Under the pieces are notes generated by a model. The model had not been told where the DNA came from. It made no database searches and worked only from the letters and a program-made list of their open reading frames with translations. From Arthrobacter sp. (GTDB taxonomy: Bacteria; Actinomycetota; Actinomycetes; Actinomycetales; Micrococcaceae): a stretch of DNA of 31,744 nucleotides. The translations under genes and the position numbers were made by a program. Of the stretch, positions 1 to 8,257 are shown one piece after another (position 1 is the stretch's first letter; every line of letters begins with the position of its first letter). The stretch spans positions 1-31,744 of the forward strand of contig JAODMS010000153.1 of NCBI GenBank assembly GCA_025464925.1, in the 5' to 3' direction.

Positions 1-977
1 CGGAGAAGGCCCTGTCGGTGGACAACCTCTTCGTCTTCCTCATCATCATGGCCAGCTTCCGGGTCCCGCGCGCCGACCAGCAGAAAGTGCTCCTCTTCGG
101 CATCGTCTTCTCGCTGATCGCCCGCACCGCGTTCATCTTCCTCGGCGCCGCCCTGATCAACAGTTTTTCCTGGGTGTTCTACATCTTCGGACTGATCCTG
201 CTGATCACCGCCGGCAACCTGCTCAAACCGGACTCGCACGATGAGGAGACTGACGGCTTGGTGGTCCGGCTCGCCAAACGATTCCTTCCGGCTTCCGCGC
301 ACTACGACGGCGACAAGCTCTTCACCCCCGAGAACGGCAAGCGGGTCCTCACGCCCATGCTGCTGGTGATGGTGGCCATCGGCGGCACCGACATCCTGTT
401 CGCGCTCGACTCCATTCCCGCCATTTTCGGCCTCACCCAGAACGTCTTCATCGTCTTCACCGCCACGGCCTTCTCCCTGATGGGCCTGCGGCAACTGTTC
501 TTCCTGATTGACGGACTGCTGGACCGCCTCATCTTCCTCTCCTACGGCCTGGCCGGCATCCTTGGCTTCATCGGCGTGAAGCTCATCCTGCACGCCCTCC
601 ACGAGAACACCCTGCCGTTCATCAACGACGGCCAACACGTCAACGTCGTGGAAATCAGCACCGGCCTCTCCCTGAGCGTGATCCTCGGCGTCCTGGTCGT
701 CACCGTGCTGGCCTCCCTCTTCAGCCCCAAGGGCAAGGCCAAGAACGCGGTATCCGGCGCCAAGCGGCACGCCACCGACTACCTGGACCTGAACTATGAG
801 ACCGACATCGTGGAACGCGAACGGATCTTCGACAAGATGACCGGCGAAGAGGAGCAGCTGCGGAAGCTCCCGGAAAAGTACAAGCGGCTCATCCGCCATG
901 AAACCGAATTCATGGACCTTCTCCGCCGGGCGCACGCCGAGCACGACAAAGCCCTCCAGCGCGAGGAACAGCGCTAG
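1..977 (+). CDS. TerC family integral membrane protein (5' partial)
   Basis: The reading frame is open from base 3, and the first in-window residues (EKALSVDNLFVF) match the conserved N-terminal TerC motif, so the true start lies upstream of the window and the in-frame GTG at 18 is not the start. Several hydrophobic helices follow, and the second TerC signature is present as GGTDILFALDSIPAIFG, with the acidic residues typical of the family inside the membrane. The C-terminal tail of about 70 residues is charged and cytoplasmic. TerC proteins are linked to tellurite resistance and, in characterised members, to metal (especially manganese) export or metal loading of exported proteins. Which applies here cannot be told from sequence. 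The next gene starts about 140 bp downstream behind two inverted repeats, so this is probably the end of its transcription unit. Confidence 0.93.
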   Translation, partial: EKALSVDNLFVFLIIMASFRVPRADQQKVLLFGIVFSLIARTAFIFLGAALINSFSWVFYIFGLILLITAGNLLKPDSHDEETDGLVVRLAKRFLPASAHYDGDKLFTPENGKRVLTPMLLVMVAIGGTDILFALDSIPAIFGLTQNVFIVFTATAFSLMGLRQLFFLIDGLLDRLIFLSYGLAGILGFIGVKLILHALHENTLPFINDGQHVNVVEISTGLSLSVILGVLVVTVLASLFSPKGKAKNAVSGAKRHATDYLDLNYETDIVERERIFDKMTGEEEQLRKLPEKYKRLIRHETEFMDLLRRAHAEHDKALQREEQR

Positions 978-993
978 GGCCTGTCCGCGTCAC

Positions 994-1011
994 TGAACAC
1001 CTTGGTGTTCA
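994..1011. repeat. Inverted repeat, 8-bp arms
   Basis: Arms TGAACACC and GGTGTTCA are separated by TT, 17 bp after the TerC stop. The two-base centre suits a dimeric regulator operator better than a stable hairpin. A weak terminator for the TerC gene is the alternative. There is no T-tract. Confidence 0.5.
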
Positions 1012-1064
1012 CCCCGGGTCCAGCTCCCCGAACGCCGCAGTCCATCTCTCCTCCCTATCGTGGT

Positions 1065-1093
1065 CGGGTCACCGGCGCAGCGCCGGTGACCCG
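1065..1093. promoter_or_regulatory. Perfect 29-bp palindrome just upstream of the GDPD ribosome-binding site
   Basis: The 14-bp arms (CGGGTCACCGGCGC at 1065-1078 and its exact complement at 1080-1093) flank a single A at 1079. The Shine-Dalgarno GGAGGAA starts 8 bp later at 1101, and the gene starts at 1116. A -10-like TATCGT lies at 1056-1061, which would put the transcript start at the palindrome. It could be an operator, a 5'-terminal mRNA hairpin, or a terminator for the upstream gene. Only the symmetry is observed. Confidence 0.6.
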
Positions 1094-1115
1094 TCATCCA
1101 GGAGGAACCATCCCC

Positions 1116-2180
1116 ATGCGCACAGTCCTGACCACCGCGGCCGCCGCCGCGCTCGTCGCCGCCTTGGCGAGCCCCGCCGTCGCCGCCCCGGGCACCGATG
1201 CCGCCGCGCCGTCGTCGGACGCTGGAACCACAACGTCCGAAATCAAGACGAACGAGAGCAACGGCTCCTTTGACCTGCAGTCCCACCGCGGAGGCCGCGG
1301 GGAGTGGACCGAGGAATCCCTGGCCTCGTTCGCCAACTCACTGAAGCTGGGAGTGACGACGCTGGAGCTGGACACCCACCTGACCGAGGACGGCAAGGTC
1401 ATCGTCTGGCACGACGACACCATCCAGGCCGGAAAGTGCCGCGACACCGCGCCGGCCGCTCCTGGCGACGCCGAGTTCCCGTATGTCGGTGACCGGCTCG
1501 CCGAGCTGTCGCTCGCCCAGATCAAGACGCTGGACTGCGGGTTCACGCCGCTGTTGGGGTACCCGGAGCAGGATGTGGTCGAGGGCAACCGGATCGCTGA
1601 ACTCAAGGACGTCTTCCAGCTTGTGCGCGACGCCGATGCAAAGAAGGTCCGCTTCAACATTGAGACCAAGGTGGAGGCCGGCCGGTCCGGCGGCGACGGC
1701 ATGGTAGCCCTGACCAAGGCCGTGGTCACGGAGATCCAAACGGCCGGCATGGCGGAGCGCACCACAGTGCAGTCGTTCGACTGGTCCTCGCTGAACCTGA
1801 CCAAAAAGCTTGCCCCGGAGCTTCCGCTCGCCGCCCTCTCCAGCGGCGATGCCTGGCTCGAGGTCGGCCAGCCCGGCGCCAGCCCCAACCTCGGCGGCAT
1901 CGACATCGATAACTACGGCGGGTCCCTCGCCCAGGCGGCAGCAGCCCAGGGCTACGACGTCCTCTCCCCCACCTTCCGGTCCGTCACACCCGCAATGATC
2001 GACGAGGCCCACGAACTTGGCCTGCCGGTCATCCCGTGGACCGTCAACACCACGGCGGACATGGAACGGCTGATCGATCTCGGAGTGGACGGCATCATCA
2101 GCGACTACCCCGCCCGCCTGCGCACGGTGATGGAAGAACGCGGCCTGAAGCTGCCCAAGGCCTACTCCCCTAAGGGCTAG
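1116..2180 (+). CDS. Secreted glycerophosphodiester phosphodiesterase
   Basis: A 354-residue protein of the GDPD/GlpQ family, which hydrolyses glycerophosphodiesters to glycerol-3-phosphate and an alcohol. The start is ATG 1116, because GGAGGAA lies 8 bp upstream and an Ala-rich signal peptide begins there (MRTVLTTAAAAALVAALASP, cleavage near AVAA). A longer in-frame extension to 1002 would bury the signal peptide. Family motifs are visible: SHRGGRGEWTEES (HRG near residue 60, usual EN replaced by EE), TTLELDTHLTEDG, VIVWHDD, FNIETK, and a C-terminal VNTTADMERLIDLGVDGIISDYP barrel strand. Length fits the family. It probably acts outside the membrane to scavenge phosphate and glycerol. No Pho-box was recognised. 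The palindrome at 1065-1093 is the obvious candidate control element. Confidence 0.93.
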   Translation: MRTVLTTAAAAALVAALASPAVAAPGTDAAAPSSDAGTTTSEIKTNESNGSFDLQSHRGGRGEWTEESLASFANSLKLGVTTLELDTHLTEDGKVIVWHDDTIQAGKCRDTAPAAPGDAEFPYVGDRLAELSLAQIKTLDCGFTPLLGYPEQDVVEGNRIAELKDVFQLVRDADAKKVRFNIETKVEAGRSGGDGMVALTKAVVTEIQTAGMAERTTVQSFDWSSLNLTKKLAPELPLAALSSGDAWLEVGQPGASPNLGGIDIDNYGGSLAQAAAAQGYDVLSPTFRSVTPAMIDEAHELGLPVIPWTVNTTADMERLIDLGVDGIISDYPARLRTVMEERGLKLPKAYSPKG

Positions 2181-2298
2181 CAACACGACGGCGACGGCTC
2201 ATATGGCGTCATGTCGCGGCGCTCCCTCGCCCTCGACGCGTAGCATGGCAAGCAGCGCCCCGCGCGCCCCACCCTGCCCCTGAACGGAAGATTCCCGC

Positions 2299-3546
2299 AT
2301 GTCTCCCGCCACTGCTGCGTCGGCATCAAACCGTCTGCCTCTCGGCGCCCTGCTGGTCCTGGCAGCCATAGGTTTCACAGCCATCACCACCGAACTGCTG
2401 CCCTCCGGCCTGCTGCCGCAGATCAGCGCGGACCTGAAAGTCTCCGAAGCGGTGGCCGGGTACCTGACGGCAGGTTACGCGGCCATCATTGTGGTCGCCG
2501 TTCTTCCCGCCACCATGCTGCTCTCCCGGGTGCCGCGGAAAACCCTGCTGGTGGCGCTCGTCCTGACCTTTGCGCTCAGCAACCTCCTCGTCGGCCTGGT
2601 GTCCGACTTCAGCGCGGCCCTTGCCGCCCGGTTCATCGGCGGACTGGCCCACGGCATTCTCTGGTCCACCATGGCCCCGTTCGTCGCCCGGATCGTGCCG
2701 GCCCACAAGGTGGGCAAGGCGCTCGCCGTCGTGTTCGCGGGCAACAGCTTGGGCCTCGCCATCGGTGCTCCGGTGGGGACGGCTCTCGGCGGCCTCCTCG
2801 GCTGGCGCGGATCCTTTTTCATCCTTGCCGCCTCAGGCATCATCCTGGCCATCCTGGCAATGTGGCTGCTCCCCACGGTGCGTCGGATTCCCGGCGCCCC
2901 GCGGCCCTCCCTGCGCAAGGCGATCGCCCAGCCGGGCGTCAAGACCGTGGCCGTAGCCTGGCCGTTGCTGCTCATGGCGCACTTCGCACTTTTCACCTAC
3001 ATCGCCCCGTTCATCCACGCAGCCGGACTGCCTGACTACACCATCCCCCTCTCCCTGACGGTGCTGGGTGCCTCCGGCCTGCTGGGCATCTGGGTCGCGG
3101 GCATCACGGTGGATGTCCGGCCCCGCCGCTCACTGCTGATTGCGACGGCGGCAATCGCCGTGTCCATGCTCCTGCTGCCTTTCGTCGGGGGCACGATGCC
3201 CGGCGCCATGGTGCTGATGGCAATCTGGGGCGCCGGCCTGGGCGCAATCGGCATCTACAACCAGTCCGCCATCCTCCGGGCCGGCCGGGACTTCAAGGAC
3301 GCCGCCAACAGCCTCACCGTGCTGACGATCCAAATGGGAATCACTGTCGGCGCCCTCTACGGTGCAGCAGCCCTCACCACCGTCGGGCCGCTCCTGGTCC
3401 CGGTCGCGGCAGCCGTTCCAGTGGCCATCGCGCTCGTTCTGATCCTTGCCGGCCGCAACCACGCCTACCCGCCCGGCAGCAAAGAGTCCCCCAAGAAACC
3501 AGCGCCGCAAACGTCCCCGGACGAGAAACCGGTCTCCCGGCACTAG
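2299..3546 (+). CDS. MFS transporter, AraJ/DHA1-like exporter
   Basis: A 415-residue, about 12-helix major facilitator. The N-terminal half has the antiporter pattern ARFIGGLAHGILW followed by motif C, seen as GAPVGTALGGLLGWRGSFF, which is typical of proton-driven drug or sugar efflux carriers of the AraJ/YdhP group. The C-terminal 25 residues are Pro/Lys-rich and cytoplasmic. ATG 2299 is chosen because the first helix begins about 18 residues later. The ribosome site is weak (GGAAG at 2285-2289). A -10-like TAGCAT lies at 2239-2244. It stands alone between the GDPD gene and a convergent SnoaL-like gene. The substrate cannot be predicted. Confident as an MFS exporter, not as to cargo. Confidence 0.9.
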   Translation: MSPATAASASNRLPLGALLVLAAIGFTAITTELLPSGLLPQISADLKVSEAVAGYLTAGYAAIIVVAVLPATMLLSRVPRKTLLVALVLTFALSNLLVGLVSDFSAALAARFIGGLAHGILWSTMAPFVARIVPAHKVGKALAVVFAGNSLGLAIGAPVGTALGGLLGWRGSFFILAASGIILAILAMWLLPTVRRIPGAPRPSLRKAIAQPGVKTVAVAWPLLLMAHFALFTYIAPFIHAAGLPDYTIPLSLTVLGASGLLGIWVAGITVDVRPRRSLLIATAAIAVSMLLLPFVGGTMPGAMVLMAIWGAGLGAIGIYNQSAILRAGRDFKDAANSLTVLTIQMGITVGALYGAAALTTVGPLLVPVAAAVPVAIALVLILAGRNHAYPPGSKESPKKPAPQTSPDEKPVSRH

Positions 3547-3551
3547 CCGTC

Positions 3552-3571
3552 CCGGCGAGAGGCCTCTCCGG
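3552..3571. terminator. Possible bidirectional hairpin between convergent genes
   Basis: CCGGCGAGAGG faces CCTCTCCGG with one bulged base, only 5 bp after the MFS stop and 5 bp before the stop of the opposing gene. No loop of normal size and no T-tract, so this is weak evidence. Confidence 0.3.
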
Positions 3572-3576
3572 AACCT

Positions 3577-3990
3577 CTATCCGGGTATCGCGCCGATCTG
3601 CTGGAGAAGGGTCAGGGTGTCCCTGGCTCCCCAGTGCTCTGCGATCTTTCCGTCCTCGACGCGGATGATGTCAACGCCGTCGAATTCGACGCTTCTTCCG
3701 GTGGCCGCCACACCCATCATGTCCCCCTGATGCGTGCCCGTCAGAACCACGTGGAGTGCCTCCAGATTTCCCTCTGCCAGCGCCGGTTCGGCGGTCTTGA
3801 CCTTGATGTCCGGAAATGCTGTCCGCATCGTGTTGGCGAAGAACCTCGCGCCGTCCCTGCCGGGAGGTTGCCCGGGAAGGGCTTCGTGATCGACAAAGCC
3901 TTCGTTCAACAGCTCATCAATGCGAGCGAGATTCCCGGCCTCCATCACCTCTGTATAAAACCGCTTGATGAGTCCAGTACCGTCAGCCAT
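3577..3990 (-). CDS. SnoaL-like polyketide cyclase / ester cyclase family protein
   Basis: A 137-residue protein with the SnoaL/NTF2-like fold: an N-terminal helix (LIKRFYTEVMEAGNLARIDELL), then FVDHEALPGQPPGRDG, a long beta-bulge region (FPDIKVKTAEPALAEGN) and the closing strands RSVEFDGVDIIRVEDGKIAEHWG. The start is the ATG at 3990-3988, preceded by AAGGAG with good spacing. A longer frame to 4035 adds 15 residues with no ribosome site. Members include cyclases in polyketide synthesis, but most stand-alone bacterial copies have no known substrate. There are no polyketide genes nearby, so a biosynthetic role is not supported. It is divergent from csbD, sharing a roughly 160-bp intergenic region. 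Confidence 0.9.
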   Translation of the reverse strand: MADGTGLIKRFYTEVMEAGNLARIDELLNEGFVDHEALPGQPPGRDGARFFANTMRTAFPDIKVKTAEPALAEGNLEALHVVLTGTHQGDMMGVAATGRSVEFDGVDIIRVEDGKIAEHWGARDTLTLLQQIGAIPG

Positions 3991-4065
3991 TTCCAACTCC
4001 TTAAAGTGGATGAGACCGCAGGACGATTTTCCCACTGGTGTCCTGTCGCATCAATGACTGCCAGT

Positions 4066-4095
4066 TGACGGGGCCGAACCGAACCGCGTTAGGCT
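4066..4095 (+). promoter_or_regulatory. Promoter of the csbD gene
   Basis: -35 TTGACG (4066-4071) and -10 TAGGCT (4090-4095), 18-bp spacer. Transcription would start near 4102, giving a leader of about 50 nt. The hexamers look like a housekeeping sigma promoter, not a SigB-type GTTT/GGGTAT pair, although CsbD genes are often under stress control elsewhere. Confidence 0.6.
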
Positions 4096-4151
4096 GGAAC
4101 CGTGATCTGCCGGCAACAGGCCGGCGGCAACGAACCGTAGGGAGAATCACC

Positions 4152-4328
4152 ATGGGTTTGGATGACAAGATCAAGAACACCGCCGAGAAGCTGGGCGGCC
4201 AGGGCAAAGAAGCCACCGGCGACGCGACCGGCGACGACAGCCTGAAGGCCGAGGGTCAGGCCGACCAGTCGAAATCGGATCTGAAGCAGGCCGGCGAAAA
4301 GGTCAAGGACGCTTTCAAGAAGGACTAG
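4152..4328 (+). CDS. CsbD family general stress protein
   Basis: A 58-residue hydrophilic protein with the full CsbD pattern: MGLDDKIKNTAEKLGGQGKE, a central Gly/Asp turn, then two amphipathic Lys/Gln/Asp-rich helices (KAEGQADQSKSDLKQAGEKV). It has no Cys, Trp or membrane segment. CsbD proteins are abundant, very soluble small proteins induced under general stress in Bacillus and other bacteria. Their molecular role is unknown. The start is ATG 4152, 6 bp after GGGAGA. An upstream in-frame start at 4038 lies before the promoter and is rejected. A strong hairpin follows immediately. Confidence 0.95.
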   Translation: MGLDDKIKNTAEKLGGQGKEATGDATGDDSLKAEGQADQSKSDLKQAGEKVKDAFKKD

Positions 4329-4345
4329 CGCCCAGCACAACCCAG

Positions 4346-4377
4346 AAGGGTGCGGCTCCCGGAGGAGCCGCACCCTT
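4346..4377. terminator. Strong hairpin terminator, probably bidirectional
   Basis: A perfect 14-bp stem (AAGGGTGCGGCTCC / GGAGCCGCACCCTT) with loop CGGA, between the csbD stop (4328) and the stop of the opposing MFS gene (4428). The A-A/T-T ends give short T-runs on both strands, consistent with termination in both directions. Confidence 0.85.
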
Positions 4378-4427
4378 AGCGTTTGCTGCGGGTTTCTGGG
4401 GGCGACCACCGGTGGGAGCGGCGAGCA

Positions 4428-5807
4428 TCAGGCCGTCCGCTCCCGCCACAGCAGCGTCACCACGAACGCCACGGCACCGAGCCCCATCATCACCAGCACC
4501 ATGAGGCCCCACTTGGCCTGGTGGACCCCGCTGCCGTAGAAGATGCCGATCAGCACCGTCGCCGTGATCGCTCCGAGGTAGCGGCAGGTCTGGTAGATTC
4601 CGGCTGCCACTCCCCGTTCCTGCGGCTGGGTGGACACGTACAGGCCCTGGCTGGAGGCGAGGCTCACCACGCAGTACGGCACCCCCATCAGCGCTGTCAC
4701 GGCCAGCACCAGCGGAATGGCCAGGGACGCCGTCAACAGCCACATCGTCCCTGCCGCCGCCAGCAGCAAGGCGGAGCCGGCGATCAGGACACGCTTGACG
4801 CCGACGCGGTCGATCGCGCGGACCGCAAACGGCGTCGCCAGCACCGAGATCGCGGCCAGGGGCAACATCAGCAGGCCCACGATTCCCGGATCGTAGCCCC
4901 CCGCCTCCTGCAGCAACTGCGGCAGCCCGAAGAACGCCAGATAGTAGACGCCGTTGAACACCGCGAAGCCCAGGTAGACCAGCAGCAGCGGCCGGTTCCG
5001 CCCCAGCAGCCGCAGGTCCAGAAACGGCGGGGCGAACCGCAGCTCGCGCCAGACGAACAGCACGGCCAGCAGCATTCCGCCGGCGAGCAGCCACCAGCGG
5101 ACCCCGGGCAGCACGTTCAGCAGTGCCATCATTCCCAGCACCAGGGACCCGAGAAAGGCCAGGATCCCCGGGATGTCCGAGTCGCGCAGCAATTCCGAGG
5201 CCCGGCCGCGTTCAGTGTCCTCGTCGGCCGGGGCGTACCGCCGGACCAGGATGAGCGCGGCAAGCGCCAGCGGAACGTTGATCAGGAACATCGCCTGCCA
5301 TCCCACCAGGCTGACCAGCAGCCCGCCCACCACCGGGCCGACGGCCGCCGCCGAGGTGTTGGCCATCTGGATCCGGCCAAGCGGGCGCGTGGACTTCACC
5401 TTGGCCTGCCGGGCAAGCGCCCCCACCATGACGACGGCGCTCGGGTAGGCGGTGGCCGTCCCGAGGGCCATGAAGGCACGCGCCACACAAAGCAGTGCGA
5501 AGTTGGGCGCGAACGGCGCCAACGCGCAGGTCACCGCCACCACCCCCATGCCCAGCATAAACAGCCGCCGCGGACCGAAGCGGTCCGCCAGTCGGCCCAT
5601 CAGCGGTTGGCCCGCCGCGGAGGTGAGGTAGAAGGCCGTGATCACCCAGGTGACAGTGGCGACGTCGAGTCCGAATTCCGCGCGCAGCACCACCAGCGCG
5701 ACGGCGATCATCGAGGAGTTCAGCGGGTTCAGGGCCGTGCCCAGGCTGAGGGCTGCGACGGCGACGCCGGTCCGGGAAGTGTTGCTCACGGCAACAGTCT
5801 GTCCCAC
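4428..5807 (-). CDS. MFS transporter, DHA2 (EmrB/QacA-like) exporter
   Basis: A 459-residue polytopic protein. Motif A is seen as [15 protein letters not shown] between helices 2 and 3, and motif C as [18 protein letters not shown], the pattern of drug:proton antiporters. Early sequence [15 protein letters not shown] matches the LDxTIVNVALP position of EmrB/QacA relatives, with the usual acidic residue replaced. Hydrophobicity suggests 12-14 helices. The listed start is GTG 5807. A second in-frame GTG at 5789 (VSNTSRTG) is equally possible, since neither has a clear ribosome site. It converges on csbD and is divergent from recQ. No adjacent TetR/MarR regulator is present, so substrate and regulation are unknown. 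Confidence 0.9.
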   Translation of the reverse strand: MGQTVAVSNTSRTGVAVAALSLGTALNPLNSSMIAVALVVLRAEFGLDVATVTWVITAFYLTSAAGQPLMGRLADRFGPRRLFMLGMGVVAVTCALAPFAPNFALLCVARAFMALGTATAYPSAVVMVGALARQAKVKSTRPLGRIQMANTSAAAVGPVVGGLLVSLVGWQAMFLINVPLALAALILVRRYAPADEDTERGRASELLRDSDIPGILAFLGSLVLGMMALLNVLPGVRWWLLAGGMLLAVLFVWRELRFAPPFLDLRLLGRNRPLLLVYLGFAVFNGVYYLAFFGLPQLLQEAGGYDPGIVGLLMLPLAAISVLATPFAVRAIDRVGVKRVLIAGSALLLAAAGTMWLLTASLAIPLVLAVTALMGVPYCVVSLASSQGLYVSTQPQERGVAAGIYQTCRYLGAITATVLIGIFYGSGVHQAKWGLMVLVMMGLGAVAFVVTLLWRERTA

Positions 5808-5882
5808 AGTCGCCCGCGGCCACGAACTTCATGACGGTGCGCCCGCGGCCCGGCACCAGGGGCGCCCGATCCTTGGAGGCGT

Positions 5883-5888
5883 TAGGCT
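5883..5888 (+). promoter_or_regulatory. Candidate -10 element for recQ
   Basis: TAGGCT, identical to the csbD -10 hexamer, lies 52 bp before the chosen recQ start. No convincing -35 hexamer is visible 16-18 bp upstream. Confidence 0.35.
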
Positions 5889-5940
5889 AATCCCACGGCT
5901 GATGCAGACGGCCGAAGGATCGTCCCAACGGAGCCGCCTT

Positions 5941-7695
5941 ATGACCGAGGTCATCGCCGCGGGTACTGGCGCCAGCCAGGCCCCCGCTTCATCGAGCACG
6001 AGTACGCCAGCAAGCCCTGATGCCGACGCCGGACTCCGCCAGTTGGCTGCGGAGAGCTTCGGCCTGGCACAACTCCGTGAGGGCCAGCTCGCCGGCATGA
6101 GAGCCCTGCTTGAGGGCCGTGATGTCCTCGCCGTGATGCCCACGGGGTACGGGAAATCGGCCATTTACCAGGTGGCGTCCCTGCTGCAGCACCGCAGCGG
6201 AAACGGTCCCGTCGTCGTCGTTTCCCCGCTGATCGCCTTGCAAGAAGACCAGCTGCAGCGGCTCCGGGAAGCGGCCGGCGCGGAGAGCGCCGTCGCCGTC
6301 AACTCCTCATACAGTGCGGCGGAGCAGGAACAGGCCTGGCAGGCCGTGGAGCAGGGCCGGGCAACCTTCCTCTTCCTCGCGCCCGAGCAGCTCGCCAAGG
6401 CAAGCACGGTGGACCGGATTGCCGCCCTCAACATCTCCCTCTTCGTGGTCGATGAAGCGCATTGCGTGTCCTCCTGGGGCCACGACTTCCGGCCGGATTA
6501 CCTCGGCCTGGGCGAGGTCCGCGGGCGGCTCGGCAACCCCCCGGTCGCCGCCCTCACCGCAACGGCCGCTCCCCCGGTCCGCGACGAGATCCAGCAGCGG
6601 CTGCGGATGAAAAACCCGCTGGTTCTGGTGCACGGCTTCGACCGCCCCAACATCCGCCTCCATGTCCTCCGGCACCAGGAGGACAAACAGAAGCGCCGCG
6701 CCGTGCTCGAACAGGCCATTGACCTAATGACGCGGCGGGAGGGCCCAGGCCTGGTGTACGCCGCGAAACGCAAGGACACGGAGAAGTACGCCGCGAAGCT
6801 GCTCCACCACGGGGTGCGGGCCGAGGCCTATCACGCGGGACGGACTCCGGGCGACCGCGAGCGCATCCATCAGCAGTTCCTGGACGACGAGCTCGACATC
6901 GTGATCGCCACCACCGCGTTCGGCATGGGCATCGACAAACCCAACGTCCGCTTTGTCCTGCATGCCGATGTGCCGGAGTCCCTGGACAGTTACTACCAGG
7001 AGATTGGCCGGGCCGGCCGCGACGGCGGTCCTGCCGTTGCCGCGCTGCACTACCGCTCCGAGGACCTGGGGTTGCGGCGCTTTTTCGCCTCTCATGCCCC
7101 GGACCCGGATTCCCTTCTGGCTGTGCTGATGCTCCTGCGGGAGGCGGACGCCCCGCTGCCAAAGCAAGCCCTCGTCGAGCTGTCGGCCTTGCCTCCGCGG
7201 CGCATCACCGGGCTGCTGAACCAGCTCCAGGAAACGGGCGCGGTGAAGGTTGGCAAGCGAGGAATCCGCCTGAAGTCCAAGGCGAACGTCCATGCCGTGG
7301 TGGAACGCGCCGTTGAACTCGGCGAGGCCCGGCAGCGCATGGACAACTCCCGCGTCGAGATGATCCGCGGCTACGCCGAAACCGACGGCTGCCGGCGGCA
7401 GTTCCTGCTCAGCTATTTCGGCGAGGACCTCCCGGATCCCTGCGGGAAATGCGACACCTGCGAGGACGGTTCCGCCTATCCGGAGACGGACGACGGCGGT
7501 GCTGCCGGGGACGCCGGCACGCCCGGCAGCAAGGCGTTCCCGCTGAACTCCAGCGTTCTGCATACCGAGTGGGGGGCCGGGCTCGTAATGCGGCACGAGG
7601 AGGACGTCATCACCGTGTTGTTCGAACAATTCGGCTACAAGACCCTTTCCGGCACGGCAGTCCTGAAGCACAAGCTGCTCAAGCTCGCGGAGTGA
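5941..7695 (+). CDS. recQ: ATP-dependent DNA helicase RecQ, short form without HRDC
   Basis: A 584-residue superfamily-2 helicase that unwinds DNA 3'-5' in recombination and repair. Motif I is [12 protein letters not shown] (near residue 68, Tyr where most RecQ have Gly), motif II is DEAH in [19 protein letters not shown], the aromatic-rich loop follows it, and motifs V/VI are [17 protein letters not shown] and [13 protein letters not shown] zinc-binding segment is present ([12 protein letters not shown]...CGKCDTC, about 483-505). The usual HRDC domain is absent. The last 50 residues ([13 protein letters not shown]...[10 protein letters not shown]) resemble the small Tudor-like end of UvrD/PcrA helicases. 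The start is ATG 5941 because GGAG lies 7 bp before it. An in-frame ATG at 5902 is possible. Confidence 0.93.
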   Translation: MTEVIAAGTGASQAPASSSTSTPASPDADAGLRQLAAESFGLAQLREGQLAGMRALLEGRDVLAVMPTGYGKSAIYQVASLLQHRSGNGPVVVVSPLIALQEDQLQRLREAAGAESAVAVNSSYSAAEQEQAWQAVEQGRATFLFLAPEQLAKASTVDRIAALNISLFVVDEAHCVSSWGHDFRPDYLGLGEVRGRLGNPPVAALTATAAPPVRDEIQQRLRMKNPLVLVHGFDRPNIRLHVLRHQEDKQKRRAVLEQAIDLMTRREGPGLVYAAKRKDTEKYAAKLLHHGVRAEAYHAGRTPGDRERIHQQFLDDELDIVIATTAFGMGIDKPNVRFVLHADVPESLDSYYQEIGRAGRDGGPAVAALHYRSEDLGLRRFFASHAPDPDSLLAVLMLLREADAPLPKQALVELSALPPRRITGLLNQLQETGAVKVGKRGIRLKSKANVHAVVERAVELGEARQRMDNSRVEMIRGYAETDGCRRQFLLSYFGEDLPDPCGKCDTCEDGSAYPETDDGGAAGDAGTPGSKAFPLNSSVLHTEWGAGLVMRHEEDVITVLFEQFGYKTLSGTAVLKHKLLKLAE

Positions 7696-7703
7696 CGTCC
7701 CTG

Positions 7704-7746
7704 CGGTCCGGGCCTGGCCATCCTGCGGGCCTGGCCGCCGGGACCG
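7704..7746. terminator. GC-rich inverted/direct repeat between recQ and acyP
   Basis: CGGTCC (7704-7709) can pair with GGACCG (7741-7746), enclosing two copies of GGGCCTGGCC (7710-7719 and 7727-7736). It lies between convergent stops, so a shared terminator is plausible, but the stem is weak. Confidence 0.3.
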
Positions 7747-7751
7747 TGCCC

Positions 7752-8057
7752 TTAGTACCCCACACCGAAACCCGTAAACTCCCCCGTTGCTCCCGATACG
7801 GACTCGTCCACAGTTTCGACCCGTCCCGGGGCCTCCGGAGAGCGAAGCCAGCGCCGAATCTCGAGCACCCTCGCCTGCGGTCCCTCGGCGACGATCCCGA
7901 CCGAGCCGTCGTCGTTGTTCCGGACCGTGCCGGTCAGCCCGAGCTCCTCGGCCTTGCGCACGGTCCCATACCGGAAGCCGACTGCCTGCACGGCGCCGTC
8001 GACCCGCGCCGTCAGCCGCACGAACTCACCGGACTCTGCCTCTGGAAACTCAGCCAT
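7752..8057 (-). CDS. acyP: Acylphosphatase
   Basis: A 101-residue protein matching the acylphosphatase family at about its normal length. The acylphosphate-binding loop is VDGAVQAVGFRYGT (consensus GxVQGVGFR, here Ala replaces the second Gly), which keeps the catalytic Arg. The catalytic Asn lies in GLTGTVRNNDDGSVGIVAEG. The enzyme hydrolyses carboxyl-phosphate bonds in the cytosol. The C-terminal tail ends FTGFGVGY, close to the usual F-x-I-R-Y end. It converges on recQ, and its own promoter should lie in the 200-bp divergent gap before the DUF1508 gene. Confidence 0.93.
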   Translation of the reverse strand: MAEFPEAESGEFVRLTARVDGAVQAVGFRYGTVRKAEELGLTGTVRNNDDGSVGIVAEGPQARVLEIRRWLRSPEAPGRVETVDESVSGATGEFTGFGVGY

Positions 8058-8114
8058 GCTCCCAATCTAGCGCCCTCTCCGGACCGTCTTCACACCGCCC
8101 GGGACTTTTTGCAA

Positions 8115-8129
8115 GAGGACTTTGGACCC
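8115..8129 (+). promoter_or_regulatory. DosR/DevR-like box upstream of the DUF1508 gene
   Basis: GAGGACTTTGGACCC resembles the mycobacterial DosR consensus core GGGACTWWAGTCCC at 11 of 14 positions (8116-8129). A further half-like GGGACTTTTT sits just upstream at 8101. A -10-like CAGGCT is at 8154-8159, so the box centre would lie about 44 bp before the transcript start, the usual activator position. The core recurs at 9337. Confidence 0.45.
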
Positions 8130-8257
8130 TTATGTAGAACCCTCCGCACCAGTCAGGCTGGTCAGTAGCACCGCGGGGGACTTGTCGAGCAAACGGCAAC
8201 GGCACGCAGGAGTGCAGATCCCGCCGCAGCAGCGTCGCTGCCCGAGAGGACAAGATA

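Noticed and set aside
1094..2186. Minus-strand open frames opposite the phosphodiesterase gene
   Set aside because: No ribosome sites or recognisable domains, and GC bias at third positions supports the plus strand.
4028..4046. Third DosR-like box before csbD
   Set aside because: GGACGATTTTCCC has the wrong spacing and lacks the CTTTGG core of the two other boxes.
4383..5834. Plus-strand open frame of 483 codons opposite the DHA2-type exporter
   Set aside because: Composition is His/Gln/Arg-rich shadow sequence with no domain, and the minus strand encodes clear MFS motifs.
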